Assembly: GCA_029210045.1 (NCBI GenBank)
Contig: JARGNX010000002.1
Coordinates: 230,748-294,747, forward strand
Length of the DNA: 64,000 nucleotides
Origin: Coxiellaceae bacterium
GTDB taxonomy: Bacteria; Pseudomonadota; Gammaproteobacteria; Coxiellales; Coxiellaceae
Reading direction: 5' to 3'
Under the pieces are notes generated by a model that was given only the letters and a program-made list of their open reading frames with translations, had not been told where the DNA came from and ran no database searches. Numbering within the stretch: the stretch's first letter is position 1; every line of letters begins with the position of its first letter. The position numbers and the translations under genes were made by a program. Of this stretch, positions 9,358 to 18,987 are shown in pieces.

Positions 9358-10389
9358 ATGCGTCCTTTACCAACCACTAAAGATTTTGATTATTCTGATT
9401 TGCCTGGCATCGGCCCACGCCGTGCTAAACACGTTCGGGTGAAATTGGACCTAAGCCTCTCTAACTCAAGTGAAGCGGGTTTTTTTGAATTGCTTGTGGC
9501 AATGCGAATTGATGCGATTAGTAAGCAAGAATTGATAATCATGGGGGCAGATGGGGTGCCATTACGCCGCATTAATTGTAGCTATTTACGTGATGCAGGA
9601 GATTTAAGAAAAATAGCAGCAGAGTGCATGATGGCCGTTAAATACAAAGCATTGCGTGTGGAGTTAATGAGTTCATCTCCCCTGAGTGATGATGAAGTGT
9701 TGGTAGATAGTCAGCATTTGATTGGCTTTTATAATGTAGAGATTGCTATGGCCACCAGCGATCGTGAAAAACTGGATGCGATTGTAAAATATTGTCGCGG
9801 TATGTTGCAGTATCAACCGTATGAAACCGGTAATGATTTTATTTATGGCATGCTGGTGCCTTATTTATTGTGTTTTCAAAACGGTTTAACCTTACCGAAA
9901 ACTAAGTATTATGTTAAGGCCAATAAAGGCATTAAAGTAATCGTGGATGCCATGCTGGTAGATATTGATAAAGTACATGCCTTTACTGAAGACAATATGC
10001 CATCTCATGTGTTGCCATGCGGTATTGCTGATATGCGGTTAATGTATTGTGCACAAGTGGGTTATATCCGTGACATGGGTGATTTAATTGAATCGGTAGA
10101 ACACAGCATCTTAGTTGAAGCGCAATATGTCGCTGCTTGTTGTGGTCATGCGCCGTTTATTGATGCCTTGCGAACGGCATGTCGTGCTAGTGGCATTACC
10201 ATGGGGCTTGAAGCGCGAGCTTATAATGGTGAGACGCCTTTGCAGGGGGCAAAGCTGCATCGCAAACCTAAAGCAGCCGCGTGGTTAACGGCGCAAAGAG
10301 AGAAAATGCGACTATTTTCAGTCGCCGCCGAGCGGACAGGAGCTACTGCTCCTGCTCCTGTCGATGAAGTATCGGCTTTGACTGTTTAA
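9358..10389 (+). CDS. Degenerate, truncated Fic paralog
   Basis: A 343-residue protein clearly related to the two upstream Fic proteins but missing their first ~115 residues and the C-terminal third. It aligns from the segment before the Fic core (GFFELLVAMR) through PYLLCFQNGL to one ankyrin-like unit (ARAYNGETPLQGAK). The active-site loop is QPYETGNDF where paralogs have HPYxDGNGR: catalytic His is Gln (residue 153) and the Arg is lost, so classical Fic catalysis should be impossible. The frame is open throughout with no stops, so it may be expressed as a pseudo-enzyme (adaptor, antitoxin or decoy) rather than a simple pseudogene. No PmrA-like box is seen upstream. Its last 4 bp overlap the convergent lipoprotein gene. 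Confidence 0.7.
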   Translation: MRPLPTTKDFDYSDLPGIGPRRAKHVRVKLDLSLSNSSEAGFFELLVAMRIDAISKQELIIMGADGVPLRRINCSYLRDAGDLRKIAAECMMAVKYKALRVELMSSSPLSDDEVLVDSQHLIGFYNVEIAMATSDREKLDAIVKYCRGMLQYQPYETGNDFIYGMLVPYLLCFQNGLTLPKTKYYVKANKGIKVIVDAMLVDIDKVHAFTEDNMPSHVLPCGIADMRLMYCAQVGYIRDMGDLIESVEHSILVEAQYVAACCGHAPFIDALRTACRASGITMGLEARAYNGETPLQGAKLHRKPKAAAWLTAQREKMRLFSVAAERTGATAPAPVDEVSALTV

Positions 10390-10811
10390 GCTTTGTTGGC
10401 TGTCTTGTCTTTATCACAAAACGCTGTGCAAACGCGATGCGTGATTACTGTACCACCACAGGTGCTATAGCATTGGCGATACATGGCGGCGCAATGGTTG
10501 CCTGAGCTGCAGCTCCAGTCTTGCTTGAAGTCACCAATGCTGCGATCGACCGGCTGATGCGTACGGCGCTGATTAACCGCGTATTCGTGAAACGCTTCTT
10601 CAGCATCGTTACTAGCACGTGTTTCGCAACGATCATAGCTTTGTTGCGCATTCTTCTCACACAATAAGCGATTGCGCTGACACGCTACGATACAGCGGCG
10701 AGCAGTATTGCTTTTCGGCGGTTGGTAAGTGTAGCTGGTTTTGTAGATGGGACCACAGCCGGTAAGGCCAGCTGCGGTCAGCGCGATTAAACATACGGAC
10801 AGTTTTTTCAT
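10386..10811 (-). CDS. Cys-rich lipoprotein
   Basis: A 141-residue protein with a lipoprotein signal peptide ending in the lipobox LTGC (Cys19), so it is predicted to be lipidated and exported to the cell envelope. The mature part carries about ten cysteines in paired patterns (CIVACQRNRLLC, CYSTC, CTAFC), suggesting a disulfide-rich fold. No family is recognised. It lies 8 bp after ahcY on the same strand, as the last gene of the long minus-strand run, and converges on the pseudo-Fic gene. Confidence 0.65.
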   Translation of the reverse strand: MKKLSVCLIALTAAGLTGCGPIYKTSYTYQPPKSNTARRCIVACQRNRLLCEKNAQQSYDRCETRASNDAEEAFHEYAVNQRRTHQPVDRSIGDFKQDWSCSSGNHCAAMYRQCYSTCGGTVITHRVCTAFCDKDKTANKA

Positions 10812-10819
10812 TGTAACTT

Positions 10820-12136
10820 TTAGTACCTATAATGTTCTGGTTTAAATGGTCCCTTCTGCTTTACACCAATGTATTTGGCTTGTTCTTCCGTAAGTTGCGT
10901 GAGTTTAGCGCCCACCTTCTCCAAATGCAATCGCGCTACTTCTTCATCTAGGATTTTAGGCAGCACGTACACTTCATTATCATATTTTTCATGATTTTTG
11001 TGTAATTCTATTTGTGCTAACACCTGGTTAGTAAATGAGTTAGACATCACAAAGCTTGGGTGACCGGTGGCACATCCCAAGTTCACCAAGCGACCGCGTG
11101 CTAATAAGATAATGCGCTTTCCGTCTGGGAAGATGACGTGATCCACTTGTGGTTTGATGTTTTCCCATTGGTATTTTTCAATCGCAGCCACATCGATTTC
11201 TAAATCGAAGTGTCCGATGTTCGAAACAATTGCTTGGTTTTTCATTGCAAGCATATGGTCGTGAGTAATAATGCCTTTATTACCTGTGGTGGTAACAAAG
11301 ATATCACCACGTGCAGCAATGTCATCCATCGTTACTACTTCATAGCCTTCCATTGCAGCTTGTAATGCACAAATCGGATCAATTTCAGTGATCATGACTT
11401 TAGCGCCTAAGGCCTTTAATGAAGCAGCGCAACCTTTACCCACATCACCATAACCAGCAACGACGGCAACTTTGCCGGCAATCATTACATCAGTCGCGCG
11501 CTTTAGTGCATCAACTAATGATTCACGGCAACCATATAAGTTATCAAACTTAGATTTAGTAACAGAGTCATTAACATTAAACGCAGGTACTTTTAGCGTG
11601 CCATTTTTTACCATTTCATATAGGTGATGCACACCAGTTGTGGTTTCTTCAGACAACCCTTTAATGTCTTCTAATAGTTCTGGGAACTTTTCATGAACCA
11701 TTGTGGTAAGGTCGCCACCGTCATCCAATAACAAGTTAGGCTTCCAGTCATTAGGGCCCGTTACTGTTTGTTCAATGCACCATTCATATTCTTCTTCGGT
11801 CTCACCTTTCCACGCAAATACGGGAATGCCAGCTTTAGCCATAGCAGCAGCGGCATGATCTTGGGTGGAATAAATATTACATGAAGACCAGCGCACCTCA
11901 GCGCCGAGTGCTACTAAAGTTTCCATTAAGACAGCAGTTTGCACGGTCATATGTAAGCAACCGACAATGCGAGCGTCCTTTAATGGTTGTTCTTTGCCGT
12001 ATTTATCACGTAATGACATCAAGCCAGGCATTTCGGTTTCGGCAATCGCAATTTCTTTGCGGCCAAAATCGGCTTGTGAGATGTCGGCTACTTTGTAATC
12101 AGTTTCTACGCTGGTGAGGGGGGCTGTAGTGCTCAT
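10820..12136 (-). CDS. ahcY: Adenosylhomocysteinase
   Basis: A 438-residue S-adenosylhomocysteine hydrolase, of usual bacterial length, that splits SAH into adenosine and homocysteine using tightly bound NAD. Visible are the NAD-binding GYGDVGKG motif, the substrate/NAD segment [20 protein letters not shown] and the invariant C-terminal KxxHYRY-like end (PFKPEHYRY). The start overlaps the metK stop by 4 bp (ATGA), so the two are translationally coupled. Adenosine kinase (47.4 kb) and CBS/CGL (27-29 kb) elsewhere in the window can consume its two products. Confidence 0.97.
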   Translation of the reverse strand: MSTTAPLTSVETDYKVADISQADFGRKEIAIAETEMPGLMSLRDKYGKEQPLKDARIVGCLHMTVQTAVLMETLVALGAEVRWSSCNIYSTQDHAAAAMAKAGIPVFAWKGETEEEYEWCIEQTVTGPNDWKPNLLLDDGGDLTTMVHEKFPELLEDIKGLSEETTTGVHHLYEMVKNGTLKVPAFNVNDSVTKSKFDNLYGCRESLVDALKRATDVMIAGKVAVVAGYGDVGKGCAASLKALGAKVMITEIDPICALQAAMEGYEVVTMDDIAARGDIFVTTTGNKGIITHDHMLAMKNQAIVSNIGHFDLEIDVAAIEKYQWENIKPQVDHVIFPDGKRIILLARGRLVNLGCATGHPSFVMSNSFTNQVLAQIELHKNHEKYDNEVYVLPKILDEEVARLHLEKVGAKLTQLTEEQAKYIGVKQKGPFKPEHYRY

Positions 12137-13320
12137 GAGTGCATTTCCTTTTGGTCTAAAGAGGTGAGTTCTGCGTTTAACGCATCGGCTTTGTCAGTTT
12201 TTTCCCACGTGAAGCTGGCCTCTTCGCGACCGAAGTGGCCATAGGCTGCTGTGGGTTGATAAATCGGTTGCACTAAGTGCAAGCCTTCAATAATACCTTG
12301 CGGTGTTAAATCAAAATGTTCGCGAATCAGTGCGGCAATTTGCTCATCAGGCATTTTACCGGTACCGAATGTGTTGACACTAATGGAAGTAGGTTCTACC
12401 ACGCCAATGGCATACGACACTTGGATCTCGCAACGTTCAGCCAGGCCAGCAGCAACAAGATTTTTTGCTACATAGCGCGCCATATAAGCGGCTGAGCGGT
12501 CGACCTTGCTGGGGTCTTTGCCTGAGAACGCGCCACCACCGTGACGAGCCATACCACCATAGGTATCAACAATAATTTTGCGCCCGGTTAAACCGCAATC
12601 GCCAACGGGGCCGCCAATCACAAAGCGCCCGGTGGGATTAATATGATAAATGGTGTCTTTGGTGAGCCATTCCGCAGGAATTACTGGCTTGATGATTTCT
12701 TCCATCACCGCTTCTTGCAATGTGTTTTGTGAGATGTCTGGGTCATGCTGTGTTGATAATACAACGCAGTCTACCGCAACGGGCTTATCGTTTTCATAAC
12801 GGAAACTTAATTGGCTTTTCGCATCGGGGCGTAGCCAAGGCAAGCAACCGTTCTTGCGCAGCTCAGCTTGGCGTTTGACCAAGCGGTGCGCATAAGTGAT
12901 CGGTGCAGGCATTAACACATCGGTTTCATCGCTTGCATAACCAAACATTAAACCCTGGTCACCTGCGCCGAGTGATTCATCACTGCGGTCAACACCCATG
13001 GCAATGTCAGGCGACTGTTTACCAATGGCATTGATGATTGCACAGGTGTCACCATCGAAACCATAATCGGAATTGTTATAGCCAATATCATTGATGACTT
13101 GACGTGCAAGCGACTCAATATCAACCCACGCTGTGGTGGATATTTCGCCAGCAACTAACACCATGCCGGTTTTAACCAATGTCTCACAAGCCACTCGTGC
13201 TTGTTTATCCTGTTGTAAAATAGCGTCTAATACGGCATCAGAAATTTGATCAGCAATCTTATCAGGATGGCCTTCGGACACTGACTCCGATGTGAAACTC
13301 GTAAGGCTTGATGGGTTCAT
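12133..13320 (-). CDS. metK: S-adenosylmethionine synthase
   Basis: Makes SAM from ATP and methionine. The family signatures are intact: [18 protein letters not shown] near the N-terminus, [12 protein letters not shown] (ATP site) and [22 protein letters not shown] (P-loop-like). A TTG start at 13350 would add ten residues. The ATG at 13320 gives the normal start just before the conserved [12 protein letters not shown] and is preferred. It is coupled to ahcY by a 4-bp overlap. No SAM or SAH riboswitch-like leader is visible, because only 50 bp separate it from the glycosyltransferase gene upstream. Confidence 0.96.
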   Translation of the reverse strand: MNPSSLTSFTSESVSEGHPDKIADQISDAVLDAILQQDKQARVACETLVKTGMVLVAGEISTTAWVDIESLARQVINDIGYNNSDYGFDGDTCAIINAIGKQSPDIAMGVDRSDESLGAGDQGLMFGYASDETDVLMPAPITYAHRLVKRQAELRKNGCLPWLRPDAKSQLSFRYENDKPVAVDCVVLSTQHDPDISQNTLQEAVMEEIIKPVIPAEWLTKDTIYHINPTGRFVIGGPVGDCGLTGRKIIVDTYGGMARHGGGAFSGKDPSKVDRSAAYMARYVAKNLVAAGLAERCEIQVSYAIGVVEPTSISVNTFGTGKMPDEQIAALIREHFDLTPQGIIEGLHLVQPIYQPTAAYGHFGREEASFTWEKTDKADALNAELTSLDQKEMHS

Positions 13321-13370
13321 GGTTTGCTTGTCTTCGCTGCAGTTATTCAAGGACGATATAGTACCATGGC

Positions 13371-14801
13371 TTAGGTCGTAACGTACAGAGAGTAAGCGTT
13401 AGTATGTAACGGGACTTGTTGATAGCCCACTGGTGCTGGCTGATGTTTATAGGTTAAATAATATCGCGTTGCTTGATCGCGCACTAAATTAATGCGTTGA
13501 TAGCGACCAAAGTAACCTACCAACACCCAGTAGGGATTAGTGATGTGCGGCGCTGCTGTAATGCTGTTATCTTCGCCCACTACGGCGCTAATGGTTTTAA
13601 TATCATTAATCATTATGGCGTCGCGTTTCAGTTGGCCATGTTTGATAACAAATAGCCACACAGTGGCTGCTAAAGTCATCATGCTAACAATCAACAGTAC
13701 CCGCATGAGTGAGCGATGTCGATTGAGTTTTTGTGTGAGATTAACAAACGCAGGTGTCACATACTGCGATACGGCTAGCGCAAAAAAAGGCATCGCAGGT
13801 AGTACATAATTGGATGATTGGCGATGGGCTAATGCAATGGGTAGCGAAGCACATAAGCCCAATAGCGTATAAAAAATCGCATCGTGTCGGAGTGATGCTT
13901 TATTAAAGTCGCTTAACTTGATTTGGCGACAAAGCCATAAAACAATCAAAAGGCCAATAGACGGCAGCACTTTTTCAATGATTTTTTTTGTGATGAGTAG
14001 TCGCCCCAACCCAACGGTTGCGGCTTGCGATCGATTGCCCATGGTGCTGGGTAATACTTGAGTAGTGATGTAGGTTTTAATGTTCAGCCATAGCCCTGCA
14101 TTTAACTTAAATACAGTCAGTGCCAATACTGCTATAGCTAATATAATGACACCTGTCTCAGCTAGCGCTACAGCAATGGTTCGGTCCTTGCGCGTTATGC
14201 TGCTAAGCATAGGGATGGTTAGTGCAAAAAGAATAACAGGACCATTCGATAGAAAGCCGGTAACAATAAGCGCTGCGGCAAGGGCGCAAATAAACCAGCG
14301 CCACTGACCCATGCGTTCGGTATCAATCAAACACGCTGTGGCTAATAAACCAAAACACAGCACCGTATTGTCGAGCATATTGGAATACAGATTACCCACC
14401 AGCAGTGGGTTTAGCATTAGTAATAAAATGGGCACCCAATAATACGAGCGCATAGCCGCTTGGTGAAAACTACGGCGCCATAAATAAGCGCTAGCTGCAA
14501 AGGCGATGATTATTTCAGCCAGACAAAACAAACGTTCGGTATAATAGTGATCACCAAATAATTTAAAAAAATAAGATTGCAACCATAACCCTAGCGGGGG
14601 ATGCTCAAAAAAATGCGGGAATACTGCCGAGGTAAAATAAGGCACCTGTAACGAACCTATGCCCATCGCCATGTTGCGTGCAATCGTTGCATAAGCGACC
14701 CCATCGGAAAACATGCCGCGTTGAAATAGTGGTAATAGCAGAAAACCAATGACGGCACTAGAAAGTAGTAAGTACAATGAAAGAGAAAGCTTTTTATGCA
14801 T
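13371..14801 (-). CDS. ArnT/PMT-like GT-C glycosyltransferase
   Basis: A 476-residue multi-pass inner-membrane protein of the GT39/GT83 type (ArnT, protein mannosyltransferase superfamily). Known family marks are present: an acidic residue in the first periplasmic loop ([16 protein letters not shown]) and the [10 protein letters not shown] motif. About eleven hydrophobic segments are followed by a soluble C-terminal tail. Such enzymes transfer a sugar from a polyprenyl-phosphate donor to lipid A, protein or polysaccharide in the periplasm. Its place 22 bp after another GT-C-like gene and downstream of DprE1/DprE2 suggests the donor is polyprenyl-phosphoryl pentose. The acceptor is unknown. 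Confidence 0.82.
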   Translation of the reverse strand: MHKKLSLSLYLLLSSAVIGFLLLPLFQRGMFSDGVAYATIARNMAMGIGSLQVPYFTSAVFPHFFEHPPLGLWLQSYFFKLFGDHYYTERLFCLAEIIIAFAASAYLWRRSFHQAAMRSYYWVPILLLMLNPLLVGNLYSNMLDNTVLCFGLLATACLIDTERMGQWRWFICALAAALIVTGFLSNGPVILFALTIPMLSSITRKDRTIAVALAETGVIILAIAVLALTVFKLNAGLWLNIKTYITTQVLPSTMGNRSQAATVGLGRLLITKKIIEKVLPSIGLLIVLWLCRQIKLSDFNKASLRHDAIFYTLLGLCASLPIALAHRQSSNYVLPAMPFFALAVSQYVTPAFVNLTQKLNRHRSLMRVLLIVSMMTLAATVWLFVIKHGQLKRDAIMINDIKTISAVVGEDNSITAAPHITNPYWVLVGYFGRYQRINLVRDQATRYYLTYKHQPAPVGYQQVPLHTNAYSLYVTT

Positions 14802-14823
14802 AATCTTATTTCACAAATTGATA

Positions 14824-16500
14824 TTAAAAAGCACGGCTAAGGTCTTGTTGGATCTGTTGAGGTTTATGTAGCCATAGGATTTGTTGTATCTTTTGATTGG
14901 CGATGCTAAAGCCAAATATTCGGTATCCATGGTTTGTTTGAGCTCGCCAAGTAGGCAGTGCAACAAATGCGATACCAATTACGCGGTGTTGCTTATTGAG
15001 AAGTAATAAAGAGCGCGATAATGGGCTAGTGGTTTTAGGGAATTCAATTGAACCGTTGATTTGACTGCCTGTGCGAAGGTCTGCGTAATTGTGTGCGGGA
15101 GCTTTAGTGATCGTTAATTGTGTAACTGCTGTAGCATCAAAACAATGGTTGTTAATCCACGAAGGTGTTAGTTTTCTGTTGAGGTAATTTGGTCGTGGTG
15201 TTTGCAATGCATACAGTGCGGAATGTCTGAAGCTTGCTAGGCGCTTTGCTATATGCACATTGCCTGGTGGATAGGTGCTGTTGTCCTGTGGCAGAAAAAT
15301 GCCGTAAGGTAAGGCGATTTCTTGTGTGCTGTAAGAGTAGTTGCTGTTGTAGTCATTGAGGACCGTTTTCCACTCAATGCCGGTTAACAATACGAATAAA
15401 AAAATAATCCCTATTAAACTGCGCTTGGCTAACTTGTTAAAGCTTGGCCATTGTAATTTCGCTAGCACAGCAATAGCAATGTATAGCATGGCTGAAAAAC
15501 TGACATAGCGTGGGGATGTTGCTTGGCCTGGGCCAGACAAAACACGTGTTACTGAGCCAACAAATGCATTGCCATAACTAAATAATGCTAGTGCACACCA
15601 AGGGTAGAAGGCCTGCCATTGCCGTGAAGAAAGGCGGCGATAGCCACGATAAGCCAATATAAAAAATAGCACGCAGATAATAGAGCCAAACAATACGGTT
15701 ATTGCACGTGAGGTTTGGAATCCAATGGGGTTGCCTAAAAAGCTAACAAAGTAAGCGAGTGATTTGATGGGCCTTGAAAAAATGATGTGTTGAGTAGCGC
15801 CATCTTGCAAGTAGCTCACTATGGTGGTCAGTGCTACCAGGCTAAAGCACGTTATTTTTCGCCAACTGTTACCGTAAGCCAGTAATAATGGCAAGCCTAT
15901 GAGCCAAACAATTAGGCCGTTGGCTGAACTGCAGGTGGCTAAAATGGCACAGGCCATGACAGCGGTGAGTCTACGCCATGATATTTGTGATTGGATGCAA
16001 AATAGGCTGAGTAATGTAAATAGTAAGGTTAACGGAAATTGTACAACAAACCCCCAGCGCCAATAGGTAAGATTGGTGGAGGGGAATAATATCAGCGCTA
16101 GTAATAAATAAAATGCGGGATGAGTCGCATACTGATTAAATAGTCGAGCTGTGCGCTGAAAATAATAAATGATAAGTGCAAAGCACATGATAAATAGTGC
16201 ATAGCTAGTGAGCTGGACAAATACTGTTGAGTGGGGAGCAAATAGGGCATTGGCGAAGTAAATTAAACGGGTTAGTAATAATCGGTGCTCATTATGTCGC
16301 GCTAGCAATGATTTTAGCGGCAGTGTATGGTGAGTGTATTGTAGGTACATTCGAGTGACGTCATCCCAGCTATCACAATATGGCAGGTGGTAGTGTAGTA
16401 GCGCGATCATTGTCAATGGCACTGCTATAACAATAAAAGCAATAGCGAGTTGGGCCGATAGTTTGCCGAATATGTGCGTTGCGGATTGGTTACTTGTCAT
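14824..16500 (-). CDS. Multi-pass membrane protein, GT-C-like
   Basis: A 558-residue protein with about ten transmembrane helices and a C-terminal periplasmic-type domain. The first loop has acidic residues in the GT-C position (YCDSWDDVTRMY) followed by a conserved-looking HNEHRLLLTRL motif. That layout fits polyprenyl-phosphate-dependent glycosyltransferases, but no precise family is recognised. It sits 16 bp after the DprE2-like gene and before the ArnT-like gene, so it is a strong candidate for a pentosyl transferase using the lipid donor made upstream. An unrelated transport role cannot be excluded. Confidence 0.6.
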   Translation of the reverse strand: MTSNQSATHIFGKLSAQLAIAFIVIAVPLTMIALLHYHLPYCDSWDDVTRMYLQYTHHTLPLKSLLARHNEHRLLLTRLIYFANALFAPHSTVFVQLTSYALFIMCFALIIYYFQRTARLFNQYATHPAFYLLLALILFPSTNLTYWRWGFVVQFPLTLLFTLLSLFCIQSQISWRRLTAVMACAILATCSSANGLIVWLIGLPLLLAYGNSWRKITCFSLVALTTIVSYLQDGATQHIIFSRPIKSLAYFVSFLGNPIGFQTSRAITVLFGSIICVLFFILAYRGYRRLSSRQWQAFYPWCALALFSYGNAFVGSVTRVLSGPGQATSPRYVSFSAMLYIAIAVLAKLQWPSFNKLAKRSLIGIIFLFVLLTGIEWKTVLNDYNSNYSYSTQEIALPYGIFLPQDNSTYPPGNVHIAKRLASFRHSALYALQTPRPNYLNRKLTPSWINNHCFDATAVTQLTITKAPAHNYADLRTGSQINGSIEFPKTTSPLSRSLLLLNKQHRVIGIAFVALPTWRAQTNHGYRIFGFSIANQKIQQILWLHKPQQIQQDLSRAF

Positions 16501-16516
16501 GGTGATTGGTCCAAAC

Positions 16517-17266
16517 TTATAGGGCTAGTCGTTTCATTAGATTTTCTGGGATGCATTTAATGATCGTCATAATGTAGCGCCAAAAGCCGGGGGCATAAAC
16601 AATGGCCTTGTTTTTCTGCATTGCTGTTATCACACATTTGGCAACATCTTCTGGTTGCGCCCATAAAAAACCTTTTTTGAATGCCTGTGTCATCGGGGTA
16701 TCAACAAAGCCGGGTTTTACGGTAAGCACGCTAATGCCTTTCTTAAACAAGCGACTGCGTAAGCCGGCGCTAAATGCACTGATTGCTGCTTTAGTCGCGC
16801 CATATAAATAGTTGCTTTGACGTCCGCGATCACCTGCGCATGATGAAAATACTACCATGTGCCCTGCCCCTTGTTGCTCTAAGTACTGACTGAACACGGT
16901 CATTAAGCCAATGTAGCTGGTGGCATTCACTTGGAACTCTTGTAAAGCTGCAGCTAGGTTTTGTTGACAGTCATCTTGGTTGGGTAAGGTGCCATGCGCA
17001 ATTATCACATTATCAATATGACCTAATGCTTCGGCGGCTTGCGTTAAGCAGTCTTGATACAGTTCATTTGAATTCGCATCAAAGGTAAAGGTTTGGCATG
17101 TCTGTTGACTGCGTATCGCTATATCGTCCGCGAGTGTTTGCATATGGGCGGTATTGCGTGCTACCAAAAATAACTGGTGATTAGCGGAGGCTAATTGTTT
17201 CGCCATGGCTTGCGCAATGGCTGAAGTTGCGCCGATAATAACTGTTTTCTTGCTTGTTTTACTCAT
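16517..17266 (-). CDS. DprE2-like short-chain reductase
   Basis: A 249-residue SDR with an N-terminal Rossmann motif (IIGATSAIAQAMA) and a catalytic Tyr-x3-Lys (YGATK). Next to DprE1 the expected reaction is NADH-dependent reduction of polyprenyl-phosphoryl 2-keto-pentose to the arabino epimer (DprE2 role). A start at 17302 would overlap the upstream gene deeply. The ATG at 17266 gives the classic 4-bp ATGA overlap with the DprE1 stop and begins directly at the Rossmann strand, so it is preferred. Confidence 0.85.
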   Translation of the reverse strand: MSKTSKKTVIIGATSAIAQAMAKQLASANHQLFLVARNTAHMQTLADDIAIRSQQTCQTFTFDANSNELYQDCLTQAAEALGHIDNVIIAHGTLPNQDDCQQNLAAALQEFQVNATSYIGLMTVFSQYLEQQGAGHMVVFSSCAGDRGRQSNYLYGATKAAISAFSAGLRSRLFKKGISVLTVKPGFVDTPMTQAFKKGFLWAQPEDVAKCVITAMQKNKAIVYAPGFWRYIMTIIKCIPENLMKRLAL

Positions 17267-18564
17267 GTTGTTTCCACCATTCGACGCCATAGGTCCGAGC
17301 AAAAGCCAGGGTCTTTGTGTCGTTTAAATTGTTCAAGGGCATGTTGATAGTAATGATTGAAATACTTGGCTTTCATGTTCGCATCTTTAGCCATGTATAC
17401 GCGGCCGTTAGCTTGCATCACAATCTCGTCAAGCTGATGTAATAACGTAAAGGTCTTCTCACCGCGCTGCGGAAAATCCAGTGCTAATGTAATTCCAGGC
17501 ATGGGGAATGACATCAACCCCGGCGAGGCTTGATCGCCAAAGATTTTTAGTACGGATAAAAACGAACCCTGTTTGGACTGCACAATAGTTTGTAATAACT
17601 TAGTAATGGATTCTAAGCCGTTTGCTAGCGGTACTACGCATTGAAATTGTAAAAAACCATGCTTGCCATAGATGCGATTCCAGTGATGGATGCTATCAAG
17701 TGGAAAGAAATAGGGTTGATAGTGTACAATTTGGCGGCCGCTATTTTTTTCACCCTGTGAAAAGTAGTAATGATTAAACGCACGAACGGTTAGCGGGTTT
17801 AATGCAAAACTAGGCAGGAAGCATGGCACATTGTGCGCTTTTGCTTGATATGGCTTGGTATAAGGCTGCTGTGTATAGTTGGCTTGCATAAATAAGCCAC
17901 GCCCCAATTGCTTGCCACTTGCTTGGCAGTCTAACCAGGCAACGGTGTATTCATAATCGTTTTTAGCTTGTTGTGATAGCGTGAAAAAAGTTTCAAGGTT
18001 ATCGAATGCGTGTGTATCTACAGTTAAGTATTGGCTTGCTTGGCGGATTAACTGGATATCTGCTGTTAAGATCAAGCCCGTTAGCCCTAGCCCTGCGATA
18101 GTTGCCTGAAACAGCTCGGCATTATCCGTGGGTGAGCAGCAGTATAAGCAGCCATCAGAGCGCAGTAATTCAAATTGTTTGACGTGTTGACCGAATGTGC
18201 CTCGTACATGATGGTTCTTGCCGTGTACATCATTGGCGATAGCGCCGCCGACTGTAATGAATTGCGTGCCAGGCACTACCGGTAAAGTCCAGCCTTGTGG
18301 CACAGCGAATGCCAAAATATCAGTGAGTAATGTGCCGGCTTCACAACGTAATACACCACTGTCTTTGTCAAAGGCAATAAAGCGATTAAGTGTTTTGGTT
18401 TGCAGTATCGTGCCGTCTTTATTTAAACACTGATCACCATAGCTGCGGCCATTGCCATAAGGCAATACCGGCAACTGATCGAATAGAGCCAACTGGTCAC
18501 GCCACAATACAGACTTGGTCTGCTTGTGTTGTGGTGTTGGATAATTTCCCCAGCTGTTTGTCAT
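17263..18564 (-). CDS. DprE1-like FAD oxidoreductase
   Basis: A 433-residue VAO/PCMH-type FAD protein related to decaprenylphosphoryl-ribose 2'-oxidase. The FAD-binding segment LPYGNGRSYGDQCLN lies at about residues 35-49, followed by GGAIANDVHGKNHH, both typical of the family. The substrate half ends with the conserved FCSDLWRRM region. It should oxidise the 2'-hydroxyl of polyprenyl-phosphoryl ribose as the first half of the DprE1/DprE2 epimerisation. It is coupled to the DprE2-like reductase by an ATGA overlap. The family assignment is firm; the exact polyprenyl and sugar are inferred. Confidence 0.87.
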   Translation of the reverse strand: MTNSWGNYPTPQHKQTKSVLWRDQLALFDQLPVLPYGNGRSYGDQCLNKDGTILQTKTLNRFIAFDKDSGVLRCEAGTLLTDILAFAVPQGWTLPVVPGTQFITVGGAIANDVHGKNHHVRGTFGQHVKQFELLRSDGCLYCCSPTDNAELFQATIAGLGLTGLILTADIQLIRQASQYLTVDTHAFDNLETFFTLSQQAKNDYEYTVAWLDCQASGKQLGRGLFMQANYTQQPYTKPYQAKAHNVPCFLPSFALNPLTVRAFNHYYFSQGEKNSGRQIVHYQPYFFPLDSIHHWNRIYGKHGFLQFQCVVPLANGLESITKLLQTIVQSKQGSFLSVLKIFGDQASPGLMSFPMPGITLALDFPQRGEKTFTLLHQLDEIVMQANGRVYMAKDANMKAKYFNHYYQHALEQFKRHKDPGFCSDLWRRMVETT

Positions 18565-18573
18565 TGCGCTTGC

Positions 18574-18987
18574 TTACCTAAATGTAATGTATTTATGGCC
18601 CAAATAACTAAAAAATACGGGCGCACAAATACCAATAAAGTGTGCTACCTCTTCACGTAAAAAATGGTCAGCAATAAATGCTAGTCCATAATTATAGAGT
18701 GTTAACGATACGGCTAGCGTCACGCCTATCGCAAATACATTGACCAAAGTGAAATAAAATATCTCATGATGCGTCTTGTTTTTTTTCGATTCAAACACAA
18801 ACTGTCGGCATAATAAATAAGCGGTAATGATGCCCACTATGTAAGCGGCAACAATCGACCAGGCGTAAGGCATAAACAAACCAAACAGCATGCGCGAACC
18901 AAAGTTCATCGCGGCTGCGAAGGTATTTGATGCTAAGAACAGTATAAAATTCTTATTAACAAACTGTTGTTTCAGTGCAGTCTTCAT
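18574..18987 (-). CDS. GtrA family membrane protein
   Basis: A 137-residue protein with four hydrophobic segments and the GtrA-like end (FFSYLGHKYITFR). GtrA proteins are thought to move or help flip polyprenyl-linked sugars across the inner membrane. In this cluster it is the natural candidate for flipping polyprenyl-phosphoryl pentose to the periplasm for the GT-C proteins. It overlaps the end of the upstream FAD oxidoreductase by 32 bp, which implies coupling. A later start would shorten the overlap but cut into the first helix region. Confidence 0.85.
   Translation of the reverse strand: MKTALKQQFVNKNFILFLASNTFAAAMNFGSRMLFGLFMPYAWSIVAAYIVGIITAYLLCRQFVFESKKNKTHHEIFYFTLVNVFAIGVTLAVSLTLYNYGLAFIADHFLREEVAHFIGICAPVFFSYLGHKYITFR

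Noticed and set aside
9358..10389. Frameshifted remainder of a full Fic gene
   Set aside because: No continuation of the missing N-terminal block is seen in other frames of the 70 bp upstream, and the ORF is uninterrupted.
12133..13370. SAM or SAH riboswitch before metK/ahcY
   Set aside because: Only 50 bp separate metK from the upstream gene and no conserved riboswitch core is visible.
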